Positions 13,401 to 24,300 of a stretch of 64,000 nucleotides of DNA are shown in pieces. How positions within the stretch are numbered: position 1 is the stretch's first letter; every line of letters begins with the position of its first letter. The DNA lies in assembly GCA_008711295.1 (NCBI GenBank), contig VUYV01000608.1, positions 1 through 64,000 on the forward strand. Direction: 5' to 3'. Below the pieces are notes generated by a model. The model ran no database searches, was not told the DNA's origin, and worked only from the letters and a program-made list of their open reading frames with translations. A program made the translations under genes and the position numbers. This DNA comes from Anarhynchus alexandrinus. Lineage: Eukaryota; Chordata; Aves; Charadriiformes; Charadriidae.

Positions 13401-16400
13401 GTTTTCACATTTGGAAAAGCCAGTCTCCTTTCCTCTTCACCCCCTTTAAATTATAATGGGTGATCTATTAAAAAAAAAAAGCATTTGGACTATTATAACA
13501 TAAAAACTACAAAATACATATGGTATACCCACAGCCCTGGAAAAGGTTTAAATATTCTTTGGGTACATTTAGTATCTTTTCTCCCACTACTTTTAGTCAT
13601 CAGGAGATTTTAAAGACCCTGGGCTTTCACTCATCTATTGATGCTAATTGCAGGTAGGCTATTTCTTAACCAAACAGAAGCTTACATGTCCTTTATGCAT
13701 TACATACTAAAGGTTTTTCATGTCAAATGGCCTACAAATATTTTCAAAAAAAATCTTGCAAGATCGACACTTACAATATAGTGACTATTTTGCAATAGCA
13801 TGCACATTTAACACAATCTTCTCATTTTTCATCATTCATTTTGTGATAAATAAAGTAGGATAGAATAAACAGGCAAATATTTTCTTCAAAATCACACACT
13901 TGATAAAAAAGCACTCCAGGAAGTTAAAGGAGTACTTTTAAAAATCATTCTCCACAATCTGGAGATTCTTCTGGAGAATAATCCTGTAGAGAGAGTGTGC
14001 ACACGTGCGTATACTTTTTAAACAGACTCCAATTTAGCAACACACAAATTCAGCCAGAAGTTGTACCCTCAATAAAACACCAGAGATTGCTCAGTCATCT
14101 TAAATGGTTTTTATCCTCAATAACAACCCCGACAGGCAAAGCCAATACATTTGTTCTATTCTTGTAGTGTGCCTTATCTGATCAAATATGCACAGATATC
14201 TCAGTCATCTAAATCACCTTTGACAGAGTAGAAACATGCTATTTCCAGGGTGCAGTTCACCTTATCTTGACACATATGGCTAAAACAAATCAAGAGGCAC
14301 TTGGGATACAATTAGTAATCTTCATTGAGATTTGAAGGAGCTTAAGCCTAAGATCTGCCTTAAGAAGAAAGATGGCAACACAGTAGATGAGATGAGCTCT
14401 ACTTTTCCTGTTTAAGGAAGTTAAGAAAGAAGGGGCCTATTTCATTAATTACAGTACTCTTTATACAGACAGGAATTCCAGCCAACTTACATGAATGCTA
14501 CAAGTCTACGAAAGACAAGATATAACCTACATTTCCAGTTGTGCACTGAGTTTTTAATGCCTTTTGCTAGTCCCAGTTAAGATCACAAGGCCCAACACTG
14601 CTCCACGTATGCGATTTTTCTTCTTCACTCACCCAGCTCTTACTTACCTAAAGTATATTAGCAGCAGCATGTAACATAAACCAAACAATATTGTAATAAC
14701 ACCCCATGTTCTTTAATATAAAGTTCACCAGAAGAATCCAGTCAAATGCAGAGTCTGACTACTTTCACAAAGTACTCTAAACAAGCAAAACCCACACACC
14801 CAAGCTACACCTTTCTATCCCAACAATAAGCAACATTCAGTCTCCCATTACTGCCCACTGACGAGCAGCCACAGCAGCAAGGGGACCACTGGAGAGCTGG
14901 AGTCTTGGAAGGCAGAGTGGGACTGGTCCCCCAGCACCTACTCACACCAGCCACCACCACTGCTGTGCAAAAGAGCTGAGGGAGCCCTGAACCCAGCTCA
15001 GATGGCTGCGGCAGTGAGGACAGGGACAGAATAGGCTCAGTGCCTCCCTGGGTAGAGACCACAGGGCAGAAAACCAAACCCCATCTCCCAGCTCAAATTC
15101 CACACCTCTGTTTTGTCAGGGAAGAAGGATAAAACATCCACGGCCAGGAGTCAGACTCTGTATACAACACACCTTTTATTTGTACCAAAGGAGTGAATTC
15201 AATTCAAATTTCAATCCACAAAGTGTCACTCTAAACATCAGTACACAAAAATCTGTTACATTATTACATGTTATACATCTTTTTAAAAAATAATCATAAG
15301 ATCACTAATAATTAAACACTAGGATATTTAAAATGCAAAGAAATGTTGAGTGTCTTTGATATCCATGTGTTCCTACTTAAATTAACATGTGGCACCCAGA
15401 ATGATGGAAATTCTGGAAATCTGGAATTCTGTTGCACAGCACTTTTTTTAAATTTTGTCAGATGGAATCCATTTCACTACATATGGCTTCTTGAATTTCT
15501 CTTTGTATTATATCCAGCTTACAACATAAAAATATATTTTGGAAGTTTGGAAACTTCAAAATCACATCGTGCAAACTGTTCACTACCTCTGCTTTATGTT
15601 TATTCATACAAAATTGTCAGCGGAGGTCTTCCTTTAATGACTGTTACTGAAGGCATATCATAAATTCATAGCAAGAAAAAAAGGTAGCTTGCGCGTGTGC
15701 ACTGACTACTGTTAGAGTATGTCTCATGTGAAACCACAATACAACTATTTAAATCCCAATTACTATTGGCATATGAACTCTAGAAATTATTCAAGAGCAT
15801 CATGCCTGCATATTGTACAGTCTTAGAATTTCAAACAGAAAATTTGGAATATCAAACAGAAAGCCTGATTCACAGAAAAATTAATGCCACATGAGCAAGT
15901 TTGCCAACCACCTGACAGGCACTTTCTCCGTTCAAAACCTCCTCTCATTCATAACACACTTGAAGGGACTATCTTACAGCAAGTTATTCTCTTAGTCTAT
16001 CCTTGTGTCGTGTCATCCCCTAAATGAGATTCTCCTCTACACAAGCATAAGTTATGCACAGTGCATCAAAACAAAACAACTGATTTACCTTTGGTCTTAG
16101 GCCTGGCTACTTTTAATATTCACAAAGTAAGTGTTAACCATAAAGTAATTGTTCTGCCATATATGCAAGGACTCCTCTTGCAGAGATCATTAGGAAGGCA
16201 AAACAATCTTTTAGTCTTCTTTACTGGACTGCTTAAAATTGTTTTGTTTATGATCATAGTTATAATATCTACTATTTCTCATGTTCTTGATCTAATCTTT
16301 CAGTAATATGAAAGTGGCAACAAAACCAGGATGTGTTACACAGAAGTATGGAAAACTCCTGCATATATTAAAATAATGTTGCAGTCCACATGCTAATCTG

Positions 16401-19400
16401 CATTTCCTCCTAATGGTCTTCCATTGCAGACAGCTACTTTCACTGTCATTTTTGTTACAGATCTGCCACTATCAAAAAAGCAAACCACCTAAATTATTAC
16501 CTAAACTCACAGAGATATCTAAATTTCAAACAAACAGCACAGTATCTGCTTAAAAAGATCCCAAATGCATTTACACATTTTAAACTTCTATACATGTTTT
16601 TAAACCGAATTTTGCATGCACAAGTAAGAGGCAAAAAAAAGTAACTAAATTAGTCAGAATTTATTCTTCTATTTCCTACCCATGTAAACATAAGGCGCTA
16701 CAAGACATAACATTAAGAGACTGCATGGGGGTTTTTTGGTGGGTTTTTTTTTTTGCACTCCCTCATGACACTTCTGCATTTGCATCTCCTTGAGGTACTA
16801 AACAAATTGACTTAGCCAGAAAGGCCTGCATCAAGACCCAGGCAAAGGATTCTTGTCTCTCTAAACCATAATTTCAGTAGGAATGTTTCTGTAGTCACTG
16901 AAAATTAGATATTTTCCTTTCCTTTTTCTCCCAAAGCAGGTTATCAGGATAGAGCTTGGGGACTTTTTAGAATGATTTACTATAGTAGAAATTTACCAGT
17001 AACTTAAGTCATATTGTTCACCGCGTGAAGTAAGAACAGGAAAAATGCTGACTCTAAACAATACAGTTCTGAGTACAAGGTTGACAAGAAGCTAAGCCTG
17101 AAAAAAAGATCACAGGACGCTGCTAACACAGCTAAATCGGCACATTTGCTATTCAGTGGCCAATGATTACACAGATGTGTACAGGAAAAAACAAAGCTAT
17201 CCAAAGCCCACCTACCCCAAGATAGACAGATTTCTATTTCATAGCTGCCATCTTCCAAATTAATATTCTATTTACTAACCCTGCTTTCCAGATATTTTAA
17301 CATTAATACTCCTCCCCTCCCAAACTATAAAACTATAATCTCCATAACTTTAGTTCTTAATGTAATTACATAAGATGTGCTTAGCCAACATAAATGAGAC
17401 ACTCCAGGCTAAAGAATCAAACCTATTCAAATCTATATTTAAAATTGAATGACTGTAAGAGCTTGCATAATTACAGTTACATTGCGTACACACACGCATA
17501 AACAAGCTGTCCTAATTCTGCAAGTACTCATTAAAGATCAGTTGCACAGGCTTAATTAATACTAGTTCTTGAGCAATTGATCCTGCTGCTGTGCTACAGC
17601 AACATTATGATAGCTAGCAGATTTTGTTATTTCCACTGTAAGCTCCCTTCTCAGTGTGTGAGGTTTTTATAAACATTCCCAAAAACTTTAAAAGACCAAA
17701 GCCAAGGAAATTAACATTTTAAGTTCCTACTAGCAATTTGAGATATAGTTAAGATTTTTCAATTTGCTGTTAGTTAACGTAAATCATAATCAAACAACAA
17801 AGAAACAGAAGTACCATTAAAAAACCTAACCATTGTAATTCATAATTACAACAGCCATTTTTTTTTAATTAAAACAATTTAGGTGCACTAACCAAATCAA
17901 GACAACCTGACACATTAATCTCTATTAGAAAGGATTGTAACAACTTATTATTAAATTTGAAACAGCTTTAAAAGATTTCAGCATGAGAAATTTTGATGAA
18001 ATGTATTTGAGAGTGATCTCCAATGAAAATTCTTTATTCTGGTATGATCACCATAGAATAACATTCTCTAGCATTGGGTCCTTCCAATACAACCCCCCTT
18101 TTTTAGGTCAATTATTGTCCGAATGTGCATTTGAAAGATGTATTCACAGATTTAAAAGTAAGTAAATCATTGACTAGAGTCTGAGTAGAACAGCACATTC
18201 ACTGTAATCTCCACAAAAGCAAAGAATTAGAAATCTAGAAGCGCTCTGTTTAACTAACTCCATCAGACTCTTAGCAGTATGGACATAGATGTTGTACATG
18301 TGTAACTCACCAACATCCTGCTAAGTTTGTCCTCCACATCACTACACTTCAGCTATGAAAAGTGCTGTTCTACAATCACTTACTGGAAATTATAAACATA
18401 ACAACCACATAAGTATGAAAAACGGTAAACAAACTTACAGACAAATGATTGGCAGCTTTCTCTTTCAACTTACTGTATCTTTCCCTTTCTGCTCTTCTGC
18501 AATACTTTCCACCCTGCCTTGCCAAGCAAGTTACAAACTTACTTTTCAGTCCCAAACACCAAGGGCAGAAACTCCAGACCAAACATTTCTTTGGAAATTC
18601 CTCCTAAAACAGCTAGGTAAGTCTGAGCAAAACAAACAGATTTTGTACGCAGAGTTCTTGGTCACATACCTCTTAACACCTTAAACATGGCTGAGTTCAC
18701 CCACACGAGCAGCCTCAGTGATTTCAATGGTACCATAACCCCACAGAGATTACCCGCGCTATAAACTCATGCTGAATACGAGGGGTTTGCTTGCTACTCT
18801 CAGTACTGTAACGCTGCAGGTCAGGAAGCAGGCTGCACTGCAGCACTGTACCTTCTGGAAGCCAACACAGAAGGGACAAGTTTACTGATGTTCCAATTTC
18901 TACATGTTCTTCAGAAAGTAATCAGCAGACTAAAGTATGGAAGTTAGGCACATACAATAATTTCTCTGACTACTGAACAAGACCTATTCCAAATAGGTTA
19001 AATAAGTCACTTTCTTATATTACTCCTATTTTAAAGTGACAAAACACTTCCTGTTACCTGGGAAACAGATGCTTAGAGAATAAATTTTGGTTACACAGTA
19101 CTAAAGAAGAGAAGAAAAAAACAAAAACAAATCTAGAAGGCCACAAAGTGGCATGAGTGAACTATTCAGTCTCCATGCCCTACATAAGCATGCGGTGCAT
19201 CTCAGCTGGCCCTATTTTGGTAAGCCAGAATCAAAGCCACAGAAGAAGAAAACACACATACTAGGGAGCTTCAGTGACAACCAGACTGACTTACACTGCA
19301 GAGCTGCCCACACAAAGCAACACTGCCTACACAAAGCAATGCTTTTGTTCAAGCTAACTGGAAGACTCCTCAGACAAGTTCATTTAAAGGGAATACACTA

Positions 19401-22400
19401 AAACTACCAGTTCTACCCAGAAACTACCCATGTTATACTTTTACTAAGAATGGTAATTGGCAACAGTTTCATTTATATTCTTTCATCTGCCTCGTCCATC
19501 CCTCATCTGTTCTGCAGCTGGGGTCTCAGGAAGTAAATACAAAATTAAATACAAAAAAATTTTAAACTTCAGCAACTGTGACAGATAAGGACAAAGAAAT
19601 TATCTCAAAAATACACAGCTTTTTACTGATGCATTTTTGAAGATTAGAACAGACTGAAGGTTTTTCTACAGAGTTCTTACAATTGCACACATCACAAGCA
19701 ATAGAATTTTGCTTTTTCTATTCTTTGTTATTTAACAAGAGTGTTAACTGTTACTAACAGCAGCTACATTTCCACATCACTTAAACTTGCTTCTCCTTTC
19801 TAAAAATTTTGGTTCAGAGTGATTCATGTGGCTGCTACAGTGCATACCTCACTTGTTGAGAAAACATTCTTTAGTTAGAAGAAAAAAAAAGTGAAACATC
19901 AGTGTAAAAGCCTGCTCCATTAAACTCTGAAACCAAAATTCTCATTGTTTAAAGATAAGGAGAAAGTATTATTTCACAACACTATTTGCATATCAACAAA
20001 CCACTCCAGTAATTCCTGATTATATACATAGAACTTGCCAGCACAGCTCAGTTCTTACTACTCAAGGACTGCTCTGAGGCCCCTCCTCCAGCAACTTCTT
20101 CATTTGATGGGAAGCCCTTGACACACTGTAGGAGAACTGCAAACGCATTTCCTTGCTAGATCTTTCATCTGTCCATACTTTAAGAGAGGGAGTCATGAAG
20201 AAAAGGCATGTGATTTCAGCGAGATGATTTTCAAAGCAGATTTAAAAAAAACCATGATTGCAAATTTGCAAAAGTGTGCCTGAACTCATAGCCTTTTTCA
20301 TTACCCTTTTCAAAATCAGTTTCTAAACCTTGTTTCCAACTCCAAACTGATCTGGTATGTCCTAAGTTTATAAACAATAGGCCATCATTGCTTCAGGTTT
20401 TATAACTCAAAGATTTCTTTATCTATTGGGGGGGGGGAAGCATGCCTTACTATGAAATAACCCACCATACTTCTGACATGAATCTTTACAGCCCTTATTA
20501 TCTAATCACACATCAGCAACTCAACAGCAACAACCCATGCTCCCTTCACACGCATTTTATGCAAGCAAACAAACCTTTATTTTGTTGATTTGGGTAACTA
20601 TGATATTCCCAATTACATCTCAAAGCCAAAAGAGATCAACATGAAGTTCATGAGAAACAGATAAGCAAGAAAGTCACATGTCTGAAGCTGTATGTAGTAG
20701 CATGTTTTAAAAGATTTAAATAGTTCCCTGTGAAAACAGGAATTTGGTGATTCAAGAACTCTGATTCACTCACGTCCTCACAATTCTCTCCATGACTATA
20801 CGAAAATAAACTATGACATTTCTATACACCATGTGCCTCTCAACAGGTTTACTTAACCGCTCTAACAAGCATACTGATGGGAAGGACAGAGACTACACCC
20901 ACCTGCTCAGCAAGGTCAGGAGAAAGGTGCAACTCTGTTTTGCTATAAGATAAGGAACACAGCACAGGAAGGTGCTTTATGTCCACACTACTCCCCACAA
21001 GAACACTAGGACTTTGTAATGACCTTGCTCTACACTACTGTCTCTACCATCCCTTAATAAAAACACTGCAGTAAACTTCTTTTAGAAGGTTTCTAGTATT
21101 TGATTTAGGTCATTCACATTAACATTAAGAATGACCAAAGTTGTAACAGCAAATACTAATAATAATGAAAGATATTAACCTTTTTCAGAAGTACTACAGG
21201 ATTTTTGCTTCACAATTTTAACCGCTTCCTATCAGTTAAAGGTTGGAAGGATGTTTTGGTGGCATCAAGTGATTACACTGTTAGTTTTTCTGCAATTTCT
21301 TCAAAGGTAGTAGTATCAAATACTGCCAGAAAGACCACAATGTATTAGAGAAGCATGGCAAAGGGTTTTCCACAGTTTCTCTCCTTGAAGGAAAGGAATC
21401 AAGAGAGGCAAAAGGAGAACGACACAAAGTGAGCTCAAATGAACTAGTATGGTTTAACTTGGAGACAGCAGCACATTTCTGCTCACAAGTTTTAGTCACA
21501 AGTTACAGCTTTCTCAAGCGTATTCTATACTTCAGGAGGTATCAGTAATTAAAAAAATAATTATATTTAATGATATAGTTCTATGGTTAAAATAAGCCAA
21601 TCTAAGACTGCATTGTCACCAAATAGGATGAATCTACATTAAACATAGTTGTGCCAGAAAGTACATATACTAGCAAGCATGTCCAACTCAGGGCAAAATT
21701 TTGTGGAACAGCTAAGCCAATGTAAAAGCTTCCTGCTGCCTCAGGGGAGGTCTCACTCCCCACTACCTTCTTCTAGCCTGGCTTCTGGCAGTGAAGTTCC
21801 ATCTTCCTCCTCCCCATAAGCTTTGGGAGGTTTCACACCCCTTGCAATGCTGACTCAACTCACTAACCTAGCAAAAAAACATCCAGTCTCTTCTGCCAGG
21901 GCAGCTAGCTCACTGAAGGATCCAACAACACAAGTCACAGTCACCAGAAAAACCCAGGGCAGAAGCAGCCAGGGACAAGCTGGCAGCAGAGACAGAAGCA
22001 AAGGAGGGAAGAACAGGAACTCCAACTTCTGCCAGGGGTAAGCCATTCAAACCTTCTCCAACTTCCTTCACATCCCAGAACCACGTGATTGCTAAAGCTG
22101 ACACAAAGAGGAGGCATGAACACACAGACAGAGACCAGAGGGAGAGCAGGACTATTTCCCTCAAGAGGCAGAGCTCACCCAGCTCTCCCAACCACAGAGC
22201 CACAGGCACTCCAAAGATGGGCTTAGCACGGGACAGGAAAGCACAGCAGTGACACATCACATCAAGTCATGGAGCTGTTTGCCTCTCCATCAGCTAGCAG
22301 GGTAATACCAGGCATGGAAATTGAGCTTATGGGCACAGACCAGCCACACACCCAACAGAGGCAGAATTATGTTGAGTAGATACAATGGTGTAAAATATAT

Positions 22401-23097
22401 ATACCAAATGGATAAAAGCACAGGGAAAGATGAAGGGGAAAGATGTCCAACATTAGCAGAAGTAAGCCTCCAGCAGTGACAGACAAATGGTCACTCAAAT
22501 GGGAAAAAACCAAAAGAGTACATGCCTTGGTCTGACAACGGGAAGTAAGATTATACTGAGCTTGTTTAGTACTTGCACACCAGTAGTGAGATTGAGTATG
22601 GAGGCATGCAGGAGGCACTGGGAGCTGAAGCATAAGCACAACTCTGGAGAACAGGGGAGTTCACACTCTTAAGCCTGAGCAGGCATTGCTGTGGCCACTG
22701 AGCATCTGCTGTGCCAGCTCCCTGCCGCCCATCACCCCCCCCACATCTGCTGAAAGACGGGTGACCCCAGCCGCGTCCACTACAGACCGTGCTGCCCCCA
22801 CATGAGCCCCAGACCCCGCGCACTGCCCACCCAACCGACGTACCACACTCGCTGCCCCCTTTCCTTCCACCTCCTACACCTTCCAGAGCCCCCACCCCCC
22901 CACACCCCAGCAAGCCCCTCCTCCTACATGGTCCCCCAACAGCCCCNNNNNNNNNNNNNNNNCTTCCCGCCCCCTCAACACCCTGCCGCTCCGCCGCGGC
23001 CTGTCCCCCCGCACGACCCCGGCCCAGTCCCTCGCCGGCGGCACCTGAAGCGCGGCGAGTCCTTCAGGCACTCCTCGAAGTCCACGGTCACCTTCAT
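1443..23097 (-). CDS. ACAP2: ACAP2, ArfGAP with coiled-coil, ankyrin repeat and PH domains 2 (5' part, coding exons 1-4)
   Basis: ACAP2 is a GTPase-activating protein for Arf6 that acts on plasma-membrane and endosomal membranes. Its order is BAR, PH, ArfGAP, ankyrin repeats. Four exons join in phase to 95 codons: 23045-23097, 5623-5680, 2824-2943 and 1443-1496. The product begins MKVTVDFEECLKDSPRFR, continues AALEEVEGDVTELELKLDK, and includes KQFMNGIRDLAQYS and TSLTKFSDTLQEMINYHN. This closely matches the start of human ACAP2 and lies in the BAR domain. All junctions have GT donors and AG acceptors. No exon matching the next expected block (ILFDQ onward) is visible below 1443, so about 680 residues, including PH, ArfGAP and ankyrin parts, should lie left of the window. 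ACAP1 and ACAP3 are paralogues, but the N-terminus and the PPP1R2 neighbour favour ACAP2. Confidence 0.95.
1497..2823 (-). other. ACAP2: ACAP2 intron 3
   Basis: AT-rich intron of about 1.3 kb between exons 3 and 4. No coding, RNA-gene or repeat signal recognised. Confidence 0.85.
2824..2943 (-). CDS. ACAP2: ACAP2 coding exon 3
   Basis: This exon is exactly 40 codons (residues 38-77), phase 0 at both ends, flanked by acceptor TTGTAG|CTGGTG and donor GTTGAG|GTAAGT-type sequence. It encodes LVKLCIAMIDTGKAF, then CTANKQFMNGIRDLAQYSCKDALVE, nearly the same as the human BAR-domain segment. Confidence 0.95.
2944..5622 (-). other. ACAP2: ACAP2 intron 2
   Basis: Intron of about 2.7 kb between exons 2 and 3. 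It carries a few homopolymer tracts, for example a T-run near 3011. A GC-richer patch at about 5330-5520 gives overlapping open frames on both strands that show no protein family and are treated as chance. Confidence 0.85.
5623..5680 (-). CDS. ACAP2: ACAP2 coding exon 2
   Basis: This 58-bp exon lies between acceptor ATGCAG|GGCAGC and donor GACAAG|GTAAGC. It completes Arg18 and encodes AALEEVEGDVTELELKLDK (residues 19-37), the start of the first BAR helix. About 17.4 kb of intron separates it from exon 1. Confidence 0.95.
9336..9360. repeat. AT hairpin at the edge of an AT-only tract
   Basis: AATTAACAAT, five-base spacer, ATTGTTAATT: a perfect 10-bp inverted repeat. It lies beside a tract (about 9400-9485) made almost only of A and T. 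Confidence 0.85.
12694..12732 (+). repeat. 23-bp tandem duplication
   Basis: AGAGTATTCTTTACAG occurs at 12694-12709 and again at 12717-12732, offset by 23 bp, in ACAP2 intron 1. Confidence 0.85.
22947..22962. other. assembly gap (16 N)
   Basis: Sixteen undetermined bases in C-rich sequence within ACAP2 intron 1, about 130 bp inside the intron from exon 1. Any open frame crossing it is unreliable. Confidence 0.99.
23045..23097 (-). CDS. ACAP2: ACAP2 coding exon 1 (start codon)
   Basis: The ATG is at 23097-23095. Seventeen codons (MKVTVDFEECLKDSPRF) are followed by AG, which joins G from exon 2 to make Arg18. The donor reads TTCAG|GTGCCG. The exon sits inside a CpG island. Human ACAP2 starts MKMTVDFEECLKDSPRFR, so the start is well supported. 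Confidence 0.95.
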
Positions 23098-23135
23098 CCT
23101 CCCCTGCCGCGGGGCGCGCCGCTGCCGCTGCCTCC

Positions 23136-23150
23136 GCTGCTGCTGCTGCT
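23136..23150 (-). repeat. (AGC)5 triplet run in the likely ACAP2 5' UTR
   Basis: Five perfect GCT units on the plus strand (AGC on the transcript strand), followed by GC-rich triplets, 39-53 bp upstream of the ACAP2 ATG. It is probably transcribed as 5' UTR, although the transcription start is not known. Confidence 0.7.
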
Positions 23151-23719
23151 GGCGGCGAGGCGAGACGAGGCCGGAGGCCGGCCGCCGGGCGGGGCTAGAC
23201 GGAGGCGACGCTCATGGCGGGGCGGCTGCTGAGGGAACGCCGCGCCGAACAACCCCCCTCTGCCCGCCTCCCGCACCCGATCGCAACTGACGGCCCGGTC
23301 AGCCAATGGGCGGCAGCCCCTAGCAGAAACAACCAACAGGTCGCCAGCGCAGGCGGGGCTTTCCTCCAAATAGGCGTAGGGCGGGGGAAGGACAGCCAGC
23401 CCATCCAGTCGCAGGAGCAGGAGAACGGTCTAGCCAGTCACAAGGCGAGAGAGGCGGGCACAACAGGAAGACTGCCCAATAAGTGGGCCGCTTAGAGGAG
23501 GCAGCCAACCGCGGGGTGCCGCAGGGATTACTTCCTCATCGGGCGTCCTAAAGAGTGACAGCCTGATAAGCTAACGGGAAAGCCGCCTTTGGTATCCCAC
23601 CAATTGTCGCAGCTACTCGAAAGACCAATCCCAGCGCTCATAAACACTGAGGGGGCCGCTCCAGCGCTGCGATAGGCTGATCCGCCCGTCGCTTGCGGCG
23701 GATGACGTTCCCCGGGGGC

Positions 23720-24300
23720 GGGACGCGGCGGTGGTGGCTGGGGTCTCTACTGGCGGTTCGGTCGGGCTCCTGAGGCGGTGTCCGACTCATCGGCTTTAAC
23801 TGCCCAATTTTCAAAAATTTAAAGCCATTAATCGAGCAGGGGAACTTCTCCCTCGGGAATAAGACCCGGCGCCCGCCTGAGCAGGTGGGGCCCAGTCGCG
23901 ACCGGCCCCCGCCCGCAGGAGCCGAGGCGGCTGAAGGGGGTGGCCGGCCCCGCCGAGCGCCGGGCAGGAGCGGGCTGGGCTGTGTCGCCGCCGTGAGAGG
24001 TCACCCAGGCTCCCGCTCCCCAGGGGAGGCGATGGCGGCTGCGGAGGGCGCAGCAGCAGCTTCGGAGCCACCGTGTAGAAGTGACAGCTGCGGATGCTGT
24101 GCAGCGTGTTTCAGTTGCAGATCTTGGAAATAACTACATTTGTGTTACTTGGGAGAGAGTCGAAGTTGGTTTTGAAGGGGAAACGAGAACAGCAGAGTTT
24201 TCACTGTACAAAAATTGTCAATCGTGTGCACGTTTGGGTTTTGTAGGGAACGTTTGTCTGAGAATACTTTCTGAAAGCTTTTGAGACAGCAAAAGGGCTG
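23720..24300 (+). ncRNA. possible divergent transcript upstream of ACAP2
   Basis: The right side of the CpG island carries a plus-strand ATG in a fair context at 24032 (GGCGATGGCG), opening a 33-codon frame beginning MAAAEGAAAASEPPCRSD that resembles no protein I know. Bidirectional CpG-island promoters often make non-coding divergent RNA. This is inference from position and composition; there is no proof of transcription, and the boundaries are guesses. Confidence 0.25.

Larger units (their letters stand above)
5681..23044 (-). other. ACAP2: ACAP2 intron 1 (about 17.4 kb)
   Basis: Very long first intron, mostly AT-rich. Visible contents: an AT-only tract with a hairpin (about 9330-9490), a 23-bp tandem duplication (12694-12732), a GC-richer patch (about 14800-15120), a G9 run near 20430, a purine-rich patch (about 21720-22260), and a GC-rich end with a 16-N gap (22947-22962). 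None of the short open frames in it resembles a known protein. Regulatory elements are likely in a first intron this long, but none can be named from sequence alone. Confidence 0.88.
22740..24080. promoter_or_regulatory. ACAP2: CpG island and promoter of ACAP2
   Basis: CpG-dense, GC-rich block covering ACAP2 exon 1 and the sequence upstream of it, in contrast to the AT-rich surroundings. No TATA box is evident. CCAAT pentamers lie on the plus strand at 23303, 23476, 23600 and 23625, as in CpG-island promoters bound by NF-Y. The start site is probably between 23100 and 23300 on the minus strand; edges are estimated by eye. The island extends well beyond the ACAP2 start, so transcription toward the right is plausible. 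Confidence 0.8.

Noticed and set aside
14805..15077. GC-richer patch in ACAP2 intron 1 that looks like an exon or retrocopy
   Set aside because: No protein similarity, no clear target-site duplications and no poly(A) tail could be tied to it.
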